DNA of 64,000 nt from Sciurus carolinensis (GCF_902686445.1 NW_025920106.1:1240001-1304000), one strand, 5' to 3'; counted from the first letter of the stretch, positions 33,450 to 46,503 are shown. Made by a program: numbers and translations. The notes: generated by a model from the sequence alone, not told the origin.

Positions 33450-33655
33450 GTGGGATACAGTGTGCACACCTGTAACCCTAGTGGCTTAGATGAGTTAGGC
33501 AGGAGGATCACAAGTTCAAAACAAGACTCAGCAATTTAGCAAGGCCCTAAGCAACTCAGCAAGGACCTGCTTCAAAATAAAATATAAGAGAAGATCTGGG
33601 GATGTGTCTTAGTGTTTATTCGACCCTGGGATCAATTCCTGGTTCAAAAAAATTA
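33450..33655 (+). mobile_element. B1-ID composite SINE, plus strand
   Basis: A B1-like left half is present: TGTGCACACCTGTAACCCTA, then GAGTTAGGCAGGAGGATCAC and GTTCAAAACAAGACTCAGCA. It is followed by an ID-like half (GATCTGGGGATGTGTCTTAG, then ATCAATTCCTGG) and an A-rich tail. Confidence 0.85.
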
Positions 33656-36234
33656 ATTTGTGATGATTTTAGATAAAATTATGTACAGAAAATGACAAAG
33701 AAAAGGTAAATTTGAAACATAAGTATTATACATTTTAATTCTATACACATACAAATAAAAATAATTGATATAATAAATATACACAAGAAAGTTTTATAAG
33801 ATCATTAATTTTTTAAATATTTTAAATTATTATGCATTCATTCCTTGGTTTATTTCTTCTCAGAAATCATAAATAGGAACTCAAAACTATTATAAAAAAA
33901 CACAGAAATAGCTTTTCTCTCTAGGAAGATTAAGACCCTCCTGTTACAGCACTTAGAATTTAGTTGGGGTTTCAGTGGGCAACCATAGATAGAAACACAT
34001 GTGAAAGTTAGCTATTAATCCTCTTTGAAATTTTTTTTTCCTACTGAGGAAATGAGACTGTTAATAGAATTAGTCAAGTTAATTGTCAGAATGGTAGGTT
34101 GCTTTCAACTTAGAGATGTAGTTGTTATTATTAGTATTCCTATTATTACAGCTACTCTGTAGGAAATGCTGCATGTGATCTCAAAACTCAGTATTATAAA
34201 ACATGATTACAAATAAGTAAATATTTCAAATATAATGCCTTCTGAAGTCAAGAAAGTATAGAAAACATCATCCTTAGGAATGATAGATATAATGGACTGG
34301 AAAGTTATTTTCTAAAAGAACATCAAAATATCATTTATATTCTTGGCTAAATATATTATATTGTTCTTTGTCTAATTAGCTTGACCCAGCTATTTCCCAC
34401 ATTCACTAATGACAATATATAGTTGCAAGGCACATTTTTGCTCTAAATTTTACTTTTTTCATGTTATTTTCAAAGTCCCCTATGAGAAATACTTACACCA
34501 TAGGCATATTTCTTGCTTGCAAAATTTTCTGTTTTCAGAAACAATGTCAATTACTGCTAACAAACATTTTGTTTATAAAGCAAATAGAAATAGCTATCCC
34601 TTGATTCCCAGAAAATCACCCTTACTGAGTGGATTTCTGTTAATAGACTCTGTGCAGAATATTAGCATATACAAGATTAACGAGAGTGAAAACTTTATTA
34701 ACCCTCTGAAGTAGGGATCAAGAGCTCTTTGATTAATTTTTTTAACTGGAGTAAAATGAGAAAAGTAACCAGTTTGCATAGATAACTGATCTAAAATTGA
34801 TCAAAATGAATCCTCAAGATCTACATCTAAATAAATTCCACTGAAAGACTTTTCCTTGGATATTTAAATGTGATGTGTTCTTTGTTGTATAGTAAAAAGG
34901 AAAAGAAATGATGATATGATTTTTGCCACAAATATTTGACAAATTTAGTCTTTTTTAGAATTTTTAACTCATTAACCTAAAACCCATTCTAAATATTTTC
35001 ATTAATTTTTCAGTTCACTAATGATATACATTTATTTTACAAATTAGCACTCTTCAATGTAGCTGAATTTTTGAAGTATATTTTTGACCCATTCATAACT
35101 GTTTGTGTTTTTTTACCCAACAGTTCTTTGGTTCTTATGCACATATCCTCATCATTTTTTCTCACTTTTTCCTTTCTTTTTTCCTTTTCTTTTTGATTAA
35201 GGTTTTAATGACTCTCAAGTTATTCAGTGCAAGAATTAGCTCATTTGTTTACTCTGTTACACAAAAAATGACAATTTTATACTTCAATTATGCCTTAGTT
35301 TCTCACTTGTAGCTGCAGAGACTAATCTCCTTCATTACTTTAATATATGCAGATATTCATTTAATTTTTCCAATAAGAGATTTTAGTAGATAACTTAGAA
35401 TAATTATTATCTTGAGTTAAACAAGTATTTTCCAATATAATTTGCCTCTATTTGTTAATCCCACTGCCTTCTTAGAAATCAGTCCATCTCCCCACCACCA
35501 AAAAAAATAAAATAAAATTAATACAGTTCTAATTTTTACTATATATGTGAAATTAATCTTATGTAACTCAGTAATTGACAAATTCAAGCATGTAGGGGAA
35601 ATATTACATTTTTGTGTAGTTTGTCAACAGTTTCTGGTTTTCTATCCAACAATTCATTTGAACACATCTCTGATGGTGTTTTGATGCTGTTTTTAGGATT
35701 TTTTATTAGAATGTGTTCACGTGAATTGAGTATCCTTCAATAGTAATACATGTATGATTTTTACCATATTATTTTCTGGCACATTACCAAGCACTGCAAT
35801 GATTTAACAATCATTCTCTAATAGATTCAGTGTCTTGCAAATAAAATAGATTTCTACAAAAAAGTAACCTATGTGTAGGATTCTTTAATTCCCAGTCAGA
35901 GCCTTTTCTACTGCAATTTCCATGCTAGGTTCAGTTGACAATTATTATCCATGTCCCATTATGGTGCTCTTTTGATGCTATTTATTCTGCTTATTATTCA
36001 TTTTGACTGATATACTTAATTGTTCAAATAATATTTTTCACATCTCTTCTCTGATTACTAACATACTGATATGTCACCATAAGTTTCTTCACTTTCAAAT
36101 TGTTTGAGCAACTTTTCTTGAATATGTAGAGTATAAAAACAGATTTAACATTAAGTACAAGTAAAATGCTTGACTAAAACAAAAAATTTACATGTTAGAT
36201 GAACTACACTGAAAGACTTAGAACACATATAGCA
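33656..36234. other. Unassigned AT-rich region
   Basis: About 2.6 kb of AT-rich DNA without a named repeat. Frames such as 34409-34714 (101 codons) have no recognisable domain and no conserved start context. No gene is supported. Confidence 0.5.
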
Positions 36235-36375
36235 ATTTGTAGCTCTGTGAACCTGAGCAATTAAAATGTTCAGCCTCAGTTTTCTCTTATAAAATATAAA
36301 GAGAGGAGTAATTATGTAAAATCTGGGAGAAGAATGAACAAAGATATTATATGTAAAATGCTTACTTCATCTCAC
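36235..36375 (-). mobile_element. MIR SINE, minus strand
   Basis: Text such as CTCTGTGAACCTGAGCAATT, CAGCCTCAGTTTTCTCTTAT and ATATGTAAAATGCTTA follows the reverse complement of the MIR consensus in order and spacing. Confidence 0.65.
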
Positions 36376-38689
36376 ACATTGGAGTCTCTTGGCTTTATAT
36401 AAATATTGTTTTATTTATGATACTGACAATATTTGTAAAACCATTGAGAAGTTTTGTGAGTGAAGGAGAACATTCAGCGTGTGCAGAAATGATGTAATGG
36501 AAGAGAATACTCACAGGAGGTTAAATTACATAAAAATAATTTCAGTAGTATTTAAAAATGAAAGCACATATTTGTTGGAAAACTAAACATCAGTAGCACA
36601 GACCTGGGAGCAGTGTATGACAGCATAGTCCATATGAATAGAGCTAGTAGAAAGTCAGTGTATGTTTCTCTGACAAAGAGACCATCAGTTTGCATTCAAT
36701 GGAAAACACAAGTGTTGCAAATAAAAAGGTTTTAAGTGCCTTCATTTGATTTTGAGACAAAAGGGAGATTTGGGACCTAAAATTTTTACAGAATGAAAGA
36801 AGAGGATTGATGTTGAAACCCTTGAGAAGATTATTAAGTGTTGGTTTGTGTTCTGTATTACTGGAGTAATAACATAGTGGGCATTGTATAAAAAAGTTTA
36901 TGTCTGATTTATACAACTAGGAGCAATAGAATTCATAGATGCATAGGCATTGGTTTTGCCTTTAAAGAAGTGGAGAAATACAAGGATATAGTGCACTTAT
37001 CTTTCCCACATTCTCTAAAGAAAGTCTGAAAGAGAAAATTGTCTTTGCAAGGATATAGTCAGGAAATGCACATAACGGGAGGGGATGAGAATAAAAGAAG
37101 TTATTTCAAATGTAGGAATAGTTTGAGAAACACAGAAACAATATTAGAAAGCCATTCAGTAAATACTTATTGCTTGTTGGGCTTGTATTTGTTTGATACA
37201 TGATAATAAAATAAAAAAAATTATAAGATTATGAACACTTAAAATGAGTGATTGACTCATACATGCTAAGCTTTATTCTTAAATAACAAATGCATAGCCA
37301 GTTTTTCTGGAATCTAACCAATTGAGTGAAGTCAACATCCCACATTATTAAATACTATGAAAAACAAAATAATACAAAACAATAATGAAATAGAAAAGAG
37401 AAAAATATCTAGATGGCTTATCAATTTAAGAATAGCACTAAAATTATACTCAGGGAATGTTAATATTTAGTTTTGATAATATGAAAGAGCAGTTTATAAA
37501 TGAAAATCCTTTTGTATGATCTGATACTATTTTACCAGGTACTTGCTTACTTGTTAAACTCCATGGATTTTCTTTCATAAACAGAACATTTCAATTGAAC
37601 ATTGAACTTTCAAAGTGGAAATTTTTAGGGTGTCAACCTTGTTCTGTTTCCTAATCACTTCATAATATTATATCAAATATTTTTCTCAATAAAGTAGTAA
37701 ATTTGAAGTTATTAAAAAGTTTTGGTAGCATTTATTATTGTGTTTGGAACCACTATACTAATACATAAAATGCCTGCTGTATGAGAACATAATCATAGGG
37801 GTTGAGTGGTAGGTAGTTTAGTAGAAAATAGAAAGGAATTTCCTTAGACCTGTTTAAAGGATACTAGCTATATATATCATGGAAGAGGCTTTCATAACAA
37901 ATGTAACAAAAAGGTGATAAAATATTGTTGTTAAGTCTTCCTGTCATGAATTAATCTATTCAATTTATTTATATATAATACTAAAATATTTGTATAGATA
38001 TTTATAGCATATTCACCCTACTGAAGAGAAAACATATCAAAGGAGAAGTTCAGCTAGAATATTTCCCTTCTGTGCTCCTCTCTCTCCTCTAAAGGACAAT
38101 AGAGTTACAATAAGCTAGTATTATTTTAACATTCTTAGAACATCTGACTCTGCTTCTTTAATCGAATGCCCTGTTAATGAAATATCTCATCATATTTTTC
38201 CTTTAGTTCTTATTGTATTATTTCTCATTCAATTCATTTTTATCAAACAATGTGTGTTGTGATATGAGAAAAGAAAATTAGATGAGTGCTAAAGAGCAAA
38301 ATATACAACATCTATTGATGCATCCAAGGTAACATTATATTTGTGGAGCAAGAACATCAAGGAGCACTAATTTAATAATAGATATAGGAAAATTGTCATC
38401 AAATAAAGCACATGAGGACTAGAGAAATAATTTTATGAGAAATAACATGAAGACCATTCTTTTTTCCAAAACCTGTTAATGATTGTTAAACTGTGATGAT
38501 ACGCTTTGGAATTATTTTCAAATAATTCAACACCTCTGAGAATTAGTATGGGTTTTGTATGATTTGTTAATCAGGATAGAGGACTTCACAGCTCTAAAGA
38601 AATAATAACTGCAGCATAATGTGAGCGTTTGAACACTGGCTTTATGTTCAATGATAGGAGAAGATGCAGAGACATAATGCAGGAAAAAT
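36376..38689. other. Unassigned AT-rich region
   Basis: AT-rich, with no named repeat. A 90-codon minus-strand frame at 36644-36916 is unremarkable. No gene is supported. Confidence 0.5.
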
Positions 38690-39620
38690 TCATTCTTCAC
38701 AGGAAATCCAAACTATCTCTCTCATTGCTACCATACATACCCAAGTCACCATCACCTCTCATCTAAACTCCTGCACTAGCAGTTGTCTTTCCTTTTTCCA
38801 TTACTGCCTTTGCCAACCCTGTTCTATTCACTATACTGAAATCAATGCTCTTTAATATTAAATTGTATTATGCCGAGCACCCCATCCTGAATCTCTTCAT
38901 TGTTTTCTATCACATCTTAATATATACTTCAAAATACTGATGAAGATGTAAAGGCAAGACATAGACATACTCTGACTGCTGTTACTGCCCTTTGCTTCTA
39001 GTTATCCTGAGGTTATCCCCTGAACCACACTAAGGAGTATCTGTGGTTTCTATTTATATATTTATTTTACTGGTAACAGGGATTAAATCCAAGGAAGAAT
39101 ATCCATAAACACTTAGACACATTCCAACCATCCCACCTTTTTTAAATTTTTGAGACAAGCTCTCTCTAATTTTCTTAGGGTCTTGAATATATAATGATCC
39201 TGACTCAGCCTCCCAAGCTGCTGGTATTGCATTCATGTGCCACCTCACACATCTAAGGAGTGCTTTTTGTAATCAGCATATTTGTATTATTCCATCCATA
39301 TGGAATGCTCTCAAAGCATTGACAGTATTTGTATTGGTATTGATAGTACCCTCTGCATTTATTCAGTCCCCTATCCAAGATATTTTTTCAGATTATTCAG
39401 CCTGGTCTAATACACCTTTCTAAGACACTTCTAAAACTTTATCTAATTTAGTTTTTCAATGCACTTCTTACTGTAAAATATTTTGTGTGTGTTTGCTAAT
39501 TTCTTTCTTATCCAGCAAACATAAGCTGCATGAGTGAAGGGCTTGTTTGTTAATTCCAGGTTCAAGCAAGTATTAGGACCTTAAGCATCATTTCTGTTTT
39601 GGAAAATGAAAACAATGGAT
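38690..39620 (+). mobile_element. L2-like LINE fragment interrupted by a SINE
   Basis: Left part (38690-39052) holds pyrimidine-rich text such as CCATCACCTCTCATCTAAAC and TGAATCTCTTCATTG. Right part (39256-39620) holds TGGAATGCTCTCAAAG and CAGCAAACATAAGCTGCATG followed by AGTGAAGGGCTTG. Together they follow the order of the L2 3' end. A B1-ID SINE is nested at 39055-39252, so the LINE is older. Confidence 0.5.
39055..39252 (-). mobile_element. B1-ID composite SINE nested in the L2-like fragment
   Basis: The plus strand runs from an A/T-rich tail (TTTATTTTACTGGTAACAGG) through an ID-like half to a B1 half read in reverse (TTTTTGAGACAAGCTCTCTC, then GACTCAGCCTCCCAAGCTGC). It ends near CACATGAATGC on the complementary strand. 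Confidence 0.75.
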
Positions 39621-39999
39621 GATAATTTGAAATAATGCTACTCGTATTTATTTCAAGCACAAAGAAGTGAACAAGAACACTCCATTATATGTTTATTGAT
39701 GGAAGAAACATTCTACATATGTGTGAACACACTGTTCACTGACCAAATTGATCTACTCAGCACTGAAGTTATGGGACAGTGCAACTGAGGAATTGCATTT
39801 TTGATTTCCATTTGAATTAAATTTAAATAACTACATTTCTACAATTTTAGAAAGTACAGAGTAGAAAAATCATAGGTGAAGGGGTATAATTAGATAGAAT
39901 ATCTTATCACATGACACAAATATTTCATGTAGTTAAAATTAAAGAAGCGGGAAAAGGAAACACAGTAGAATAAATCACACAGAAATTTCTTATGTTTAT
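39621..39999. other. Unassigned AT-rich region
   Basis: No coding sequence or named repeat recognised. Confidence 0.5.
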
Positions 40000-40145
40000 A
40001 CATGAATGCACCACCAATGAAAATCCACATCATGTGCAACCATGGGATTTGAATAAGTTATATTCCATGTATGTATAATATGTCAAAATATACTCTACTG
40101 TCATGTATATCTAAAAAGAAAAAATAAAAGTAAATAATTTTTTAA
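40000..40145 (+). mobile_element. Possible L1 3'-end fragment (tentative)
   Basis: AATATACTCTACTGTCATG followed by an A-rich end resembles a retroposed 3' terminus and shares phrases with 16297-16360. Family assignment is uncertain. The SINE at 40160 inserts beside its A-rich tail. Confidence 0.35.
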
Positions 40146-40159
40146 AAAAAATTAAATAA

Positions 40160-40365
40160 GCTGGGAGCAGTAATGCCTGCCCACAATCCCAGTCTTGGGA
40201 GAGTGAGACAGGAGGATGGCAAGTTCAAGACCATCATCAGCAACTTAGCAAAGCACCAAGCACTTAGCAAGGCCTGTCTCTAAATAAAAAATAAAAAGGG
40301 CTGGGATACACCTCAGTAGTTAAATGTCTCTGGGTTCAACTGCTGGGCAAATGCCCCCCCCGAAT
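40160..40365 (+). mobile_element. B1-ID composite SINE, plus strand
   Basis: The clearest composite copy here. The B1 half carries GCTGGGAGCAGTAATGCCTG, GAGACAGGAGGATGGCAAGT and AGGCCTGTCTCTAAATAAAA. The ID half carries GGGCTGGGATACACCTCAGT and CTGGGTTCAACTGCTGGG. This B1-plus-ID architecture is the main pointer to a squirrel-related genome. Confidence 0.88.
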
Positions 40366-40464
40366 TTAAATAATTTTCTTTAAATATTTGTCTAACTAGA
40401 AAAGAGTTTCCAGGTATTTCTACAGTATGAAAAATATTACATGAATTTCCAACAACTTGCTTCA

Positions 40465-40552
40465 GGTCTGGCAATATAGCTCATTGGTAGAGTGCTTACC
40501 TAGTATACATGAGATCTTGAGTTTGGTCTTCAGCACTACAGAAAGAAAAAAA
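40465..40552 (+). mobile_element. ID SINE, plus strand (diverged)
   Basis: GGTCTGGCAATATAGCTCAT, TGGTAGAGTGCTTACC, the box B-like GAGTTTGGTCTTCAGCACTA and an A-rich tail. Diverged from the young copy at 52479. Confidence 0.8.
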
Positions 40553-40774
40553 ATGCTCTGCTTTGATTTTGGCTTACAATGAATTAATATAACACTGTGA
40601 ATTACGATCCTATTTGAACTAAAAGTGTACAAGTTTTTCAAATACTGAGAATTAAAGAAAAAGAAAAATAAATATGAGATAATTATTTTCATACTGAAAT
40701 GAATTTATGAAACAATTATTTCTAATACTGGAAGATGCTTTAAATGGATTTATTTAAACAACTGAAAATAACAA

Positions 40775-40977
40775 CTTTGTCCAAATTGCATACAAAAACA
40801 TATTAAAAAGATAGTGCACCATGATCAAGTGGGTTTCATCCCAGGGATGCAAGGTTGGTTCAACATCAGAAAATCAATAAATGTAATTCACCATATCAAT
40901 AGACTTAAAGTCAAGAATCACATGATGATTTCAATAGATGCACAAAAAGCATTTGATAAAATACAGCATCCCTTTAA
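40775..40977 (+). pseudogene. L1-D: isolated 200-bp L1 reverse transcriptase fragment
   Basis: It codes, in one clean frame, the segment from [17 protein letters not shown] through [26 protein letters not shown], matching L1-G and L1-E. This spans the front of the RT domain including the motif A region. It starts and stops abruptly, with no tail and no 5' UTR, and lies in unrelated AT-rich DNA. Confidence 0.9.
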
Positions 40978-41488
40978 TTTTCAATATACAAAATTGTCAA
41001 TGAAATATTCAAGTGCAGATTATATGTATTTCATATATATAAATTTTCAATTATTATTTATGATATTATGAAATAGGGAATATTCTCAAATCAGAGTCTC
41101 ATGAATTTACATAAAGTACAAACATAATGCAGTCTATTGTTGAAGTCCAATTTGGAGCTAAACCATTAATTTGTCCTAAAAATTTATAACATAATAAAAG
41201 GTTATTGTGTATATGTATTTTGTTGTGAGCAACTTATCATTTTAACCTTCCATAATAGTCTTTATTTCACAGTGTTATACATTACTAGCACCTATAATAT
41301 CAGTGATAACGTGAGATAAATTTATTTATGTGTTTGAAGTAAAAATTAATGCTTTCTTATTTTTTTTCATTCTGAGGATTAGCTAAGCACACAGCTTCCC
41401 ATTTTTTTAAATAAGCCTCCTTCTGCCTCTGTTGAAAACTTTTCTGTATCAATTTCCTCCCTCCCTCTGGATTTAAGCCACTATATCT

Positions 41489-41489
<1 letters not shown>
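40978..41489. other. Unassigned AT-rich region
   Basis: AT-rich, no coding sequence or repeat recognised. Confidence 0.5.

Positions 41490-41530
<41 letters not shown>
41490..41530. repeat. (TCTA)n tetranucleotide microsatellite
   Basis: About ten perfect TCTA units. Likely polymorphic. Confidence 0.95.
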
Positions 41531-41543
41531 AATTATCTATTGT

Positions 41544-41752
41544 TTCCTAGTCTTGGAGATTTAACCAGTTGTACTTATTCACTGAACCACATCCCCAGTG
41601 CTTTTTATATTCTATTTTGAACCAGCATAAATTAGAGAGCTAATTTACTTATAGCCTCACTAAGTTATGGAGACTGACTTTGAACTTGTGATGCCTTTGC
41701 CTCTGCTTCTTCAATTGCTTGAATTATAGGTGGGTGCCACTGGTTGCTGGCT
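41544..41752 (-). mobile_element. B1-ID composite SINE, minus strand
   Basis: The plus strand reads CACTGAACCACATCCCCAGT (ID half reversed). It then reads TAGCCTCACTAAGTTATGGA and AATTATAGGTGGGTGCCACT (B1 half reversed). Diverged but complete in layout. Confidence 0.75.
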
Positions 41753-42416
41753 CTAACCACTTTCTCTGTGTTTCTAGTGTACTCACATCTCTTGGAATCT
41801 CTGATCTCCATTGCTTGCACCATTAGGTAAGAGGAACCAAAAAAAAAAAAAGCCAGACTTGTCCTGGGTGAATACAAGATTCCCTTGCCTATAAAAAGGA
41901 TAATATCCTACTTCTACTAAATAAAACATAAAACTACTGATTTCTGAGTTAGAACACATCGTCCAAATATGTGGATAAGTTTGGTTTTGGTTAATGCATG
42001 CTATAATGTTTAGAAATGTATAGTGTTTTCTCTGCTTTTCTTTTTGCATTCACTACAAAGATTCTGAGATTCAATCTTTGCAATTAGACATCCTGCTGAA
42101 TACTGAAACTTTCAATGGGATCTAAGTGACTACACAAGTTCCAGTCTGTGATAAATTTTTCTGGACCCTTAAAGAACTCACATTAAAGTTGAAGTACATT
42201 AGAGTGGGTTAAGGGAAAGTCAATTCTGGTGAGAAAATCATCAGCAATATCTACTATGGGAAAAACTTGCTACCTCCTTTTGCCTAATGACAACAGAATT
42301 TTCACTGTAGGAGAAATATTCAGAAATAATTTTGTGCAAACAAAAATATTTCCTCTTTTCTTGGTAAGGTAAAGAAGCATATCACTTTGATATTTGAAGC
42401 AACTGATTTGTTCATT
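41753..42416. other. Unassigned region left of L1-E
   Basis: No gene or named repeat. This is the pre-insertion flank of L1-E. Confidence 0.5.
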
Positions 42417-42434
42417 TGACTTTGATGGTTTCTT
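42417..42434. repeat. L1-E target-site duplication, left copy
   Basis: TGACTTTGATGGTTTCTT, identical to 48365-48382. It immediately precedes the reverse-complemented A-rich tail of L1-E. Confidence 0.93.
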
Positions 42435-42632
42435 TTTTATATTGTAAACAAATGTGATACTTGTTGTTTCTCTGCACATGGAGTCAAGGCATACCATTTG
42501 TGTAATCATAAATTTACATAGAAAAATGTTGTTTGATTTATTCTGGTTGTTTTTCCTTCCCCACCACCCCTCCCACCGCTCTTTTCCCTCTATACAGTCT
42601 TTCCTTCCTCCATTCTTGCCACCCTCCTTAGA

Positions 42633-42668
42633 CCTAACCCTAAACCTAACCCTACCCCTAACGCTAAC
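42633..42668 (-). repeat. G-rich, telomere-like tract in the L1-E 3' UTR
   Basis: The plus strand reads CCTAACCCTAAACCTAACCC and then CTACCCCTAACGCTAAC, so the L1 sense strand is a run of imperfect TTAGGG-type units with several GGG blocks. The equivalent place in L1-G (about 61205-61262) is also C-rich on the plus strand but less telomere-like. The tract could fold as a G-quadruplex in L1 RNA. Confidence 0.8.
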
Positions 42669-42717
42669 ACCTCCCACCCACCATTATATGTCCTCATCTG
42701 CTTATCAGCGAGATCAT

Positions 42718-45700
42718 TCATCCTTTACATTTTTGAGATTGACTTATCTCACGTAGCATGATATTATCCAATTTTATCCATTTGCCTGCAAATGTCATAA
42801 TTTTATCATTATTTATGGTGGAGTAATATTCCATTTTATATATATACCACAGATTCTTTATCCATTCATAAACTGAAGGACATCTAGGTTGGTTCCACAA
42901 TCTGGCTATGGTGAATTGAGCAGCAATGAACATCGATGTGGCTGCATTTCTGTAGTATGCTGATTTTAACCCCTTTGGGTATAGGCCAAGGAGTGGGATA
43001 GCTGGGTCAAATGATGGTTCCATTCCAAATATTCTGAGGAATCTTGATACTGCTTTCCAGAGTGGTTGCACTAATTTGAAACCCCACCAACACTGTATGA
43101 GCGTACCTTTTTCCCCACATCTTCACCAACACCTGTTGTTGCTTGCGTTGTTGACAATTGTCATTCTAATTGGGGTGAGATAAATCTTAGGGTGGGTTTG
43201 ATTTGCATTTCTCTTATTACTCGAGAGGTTGAACATTTTTTCATATATCTGTTGATTGATTGTACATCTTCTGTAAAGTGTCTGTTCATTTCCTTAGCCC
43301 ATTTGTTGATTAGATTATCTGTATTCTTGGTGTAGAGATTTTTGAGTTCTTTATATATTCTGGAAATTAGTTTTCTATCTGAAGTATGAGTACAAAGATA
43401 TTCTCCCATTCTGTAGGCTCTCTCTTCACATTACTGATAGTTTCATTTGATGAGAGAAAGCTTTTAGTTTGAATCTATCCCAGTTGTTGATTCTTGATTT
43501 TATTTCTTGTGTTATGGGAGTCCTGTTAAGGAAATGTGATCCTAAGCCAAAAAGTTGAAGATTTGGACCTACTTTTTCTTCTATAAGATGCAGGGTCTCT
43601 GGTGTGATTCCGAGGTCCTTGATCCATTTTGAGTTGATTTTTGTGCAGGGTGAGAGATAGAGGTGTAATTTCATTCTGTTGCATATGGTTTCCTGGTTTT
43701 CCAGCACCATTTATTGAAGAAGCTATCTTTTCTCCATTGCATATTTTTGGCCCCTTTGTCTAGTATGAGAAAATTGTATTTATTTGGGTTTGTGTCCATG
43801 TCCTCTATTCTGTACCATTGATGTACCTGTCTATTTTGGTACCAATACCATGCCCTTATTGTTACTATTGCTTTGTAGTAGAGTTGGAGATCTGCTACTG
43901 TGATACCACCTGCTTCACTCATTCTGCTGAGGATTGCTTTAGCTATTCTGGCTTTCTTATTCTTCAACATGAATTTCAGAATTGCTTGCTCTATTTCTGT
44001 AAGGTACATCATTGGGATTTTAATTGGAATTGCATTGAATCTGTATAGCACTTTTGGTAGTATGGCCATTTTGACAATATTAATTCTTCCTATCCAAGAA
44101 CATGGGAGATCTTTCCATCTTCTAAGGTTTTCTTTAATTTCTTTCTTTAGTGTTCTGTAGTTCTCATTATAGAGGTCTTTCACCTCTTTTGTGAGATTGA
44201 TGCCCAAGTATTTTATTTTTTTCGATGCTATTTGAATGGTGTAGTTTTCCTAACTTCTCTTTCTGAAGATTCATCAATTATGTATAAAAATGCATTGGAT
44301 TTAGAGCATTGATCTTGTAACATGCTCCTTTACTGAATACACTTATGAGATCTAAAAGTTTTCTGGTGGAATTTCCAGGTTCCTCTAAATATATAATCAT
44401 GTCATCAGCAAGCAGGTATAGTTTGAGTTCTTTTCCTATTTGCATCCCTTTAATTTCTTTGGTTTGTCTATTTGCTCTGACTAGAGTTTCAAGGACGATG
44501 GTGAATAGAAGTGGTGAAAGAGGGCATCCCTGCCTTGTTCCTGTTTTTAGGGGGAATGCTTTCAGTTTTTCACCACTTAGAATGATATTGGTCATGGGCT
44601 TAGCATAGATGGCCTTTACAATGTTAAGGAATGTTCCCACTACCTCAATTTTTTCTAGTGTTTTGAGCATGAAGGGATGTTGTATTTCATCAAATGCTTT
44701 TTCTGCATCTATCAAAATTATCATGTGATTCTTAACTTTAAGTCTGTTGATATGGTGAATTTCATTTATTGATTTCTGGATGTTGAACCAACCTTCCATC
44801 CCTGGGATAAAACCCACTTGATCATGGTGCACTATCTTTTTAATATATTTTTGTATGTGATTTGCTAAGATTTTGTTGAGAATTTTTGTGTTAATATTTA
44901 TTAAGGATATTGGTCTGAAATTTTCTTTCCTCAATGTGTCTCTGTCTGGTTTAGATCTCAGGGTGATATTGGCTTCATAGAATGAGTTTGGGAGGGTTCC
45001 CTCCTCTTTTATTTCATGGAATACTTTGAGGAGTATTGGAATGAGCTCTTCTTTAAAGGTTTTGTAGAACTCGACTGAGAACCCATCAGGTCCCAGATTT
45101 TCTTTGTTGGTAGGCTTTTGATGACCTCTTCTATTGCATTGCTTGAAATTGATTTATTTAAGTTGTGTATATCCTCCTCATTCAGTTTAGGTAATTCATA
45201 TGTCTCTAGAAACTTGTTGATGTCTTCGAGGTTTTCTGTTTTGTTGGAATATAGATTTTTAAAATAGCTTCTTATTATGTTTTGTATTTCACTCTTGTCT
45301 GTTGTGATATTTCCTTGTTCATTCCAAAGTTTAGTAATTAGCATTTTCTCCCTCTTTCTCTTTGTTAGTGTGGCTAAGGGTTTATCATAGTTGTTTATTT
45401 TTTCAAAGAACCAACTATTTATTTTGTTAGTTTTTCCGATTGTTTCTTTTTTTTCAATTGTGTTTTTTCAGCTCTGAGTTTAACTATTTCCTGTCTTCTA
45501 CTACTTTTGGTGTTGGTCTGCTCTTCTTTTTCTAGGGCATTGAGCTGTAGTGTTAAGTCATTTATTTGTTGACTTTTACTTCTTTTGTTGAATGTACCCC
45601 ATGAAATAAATCTTCCTCTAAGTACTGCTTACATAGTGTCCCAGAGATTTTGATATGATGTGTCTTTGTTCTTGTTTACTTCTAAGAATTTTTTTGTTTC

Positions 45701-46503
45701 CCTCCTGATGTCTTCTGTTATCCATTCATCATATTATAGGGTATTATGTAATCTCCAGCTATTGGAGAATTTTCTGTTTTTTTTTTTTCTGTCATTTATT
45801 TCTAATTTCAATCCATTATGATCGTAGAATACAAGGTAATATTTCTGTCTTCTTGTATTTGCTAACATTAGCTTTGTGGCATAAAATATGGTCTACTTTA
45901 GAGAAGGATCCATGTGCTGCTGAGAAGAAAGTGTATTCGTTCTGTGTTCGATGGTATATTCTCTATGTCTGTTGAATCTGAGTTGTTGATTGTGTTATTG
46001 AGATCTGTGGTTTCTTTATTCAATATTTTATTGGAAGATGTATCCAGTGGTGAGAGAGGTGTGTTAAAATCGCCTAGTATTATTGTGTTGTGGTCTGTTT
46101 GATTTCTGGAATTAAGAAGGATTTGTTTGACGTACATGGATGAGCTAATGTTCAGAGCATAGATATTTATGATTGTTATGTCTTGCTGATTTATGCTTCC
46201 TTTAAGCAGTATGTAATGTCCTTATTTGTCCCTTATGACTAGTTTTGGCTTAAAGTCCACATTATCTGAAATGTGGATGTATACTCCAGCTTTTTTGCTG
46301 TGTCCGTGTGCATGGTATGTTTTTTTCTATCCTTTCACCTTTAGTCTATGGGTATCTCTTTCTATGAGATGAGTCTCTTGCAGGCAGCATATTGTTGGAT
46401 TTTTCTTTTTAATCCAATCTGCCAGTTTATGTCATTTGATTGATGGGTTCAGGCCATTAACATTCAGGGTTATTATTGTGATATGATTTGTATTCCCAGT
46501 CAT
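42718..46503 (-). pseudogene. L1-E ORF2 (endonuclease-reverse transcriptase), broken
   Basis: ATG is at 46503 (MTGNTNHITIITL). The natural stop is at 42718. The span is 3786 bp, a multiple of three, so indels roughly cancel. Open pieces include the endonuclease part (45898-46137), the RT fingers and palm (44278-44934), the region after the RT (43671-44207) and the C-terminal end (42718-43071). The catalytic box at 44401-44412 reads L-A-D-D, with both aspartates kept and leucine for phenylalanine. [16 protein letters not shown] precedes it. Several frameshifts and stops separate the open pieces. Confidence 0.9.

Noticed and set aside
42633..42668. Interstitial telomere or ancient chromosome fusion site
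   Set aside because: The tract lies at the expected place of the G-rich block in an L1 3' UTR that is bounded by the element's own target-site duplications.
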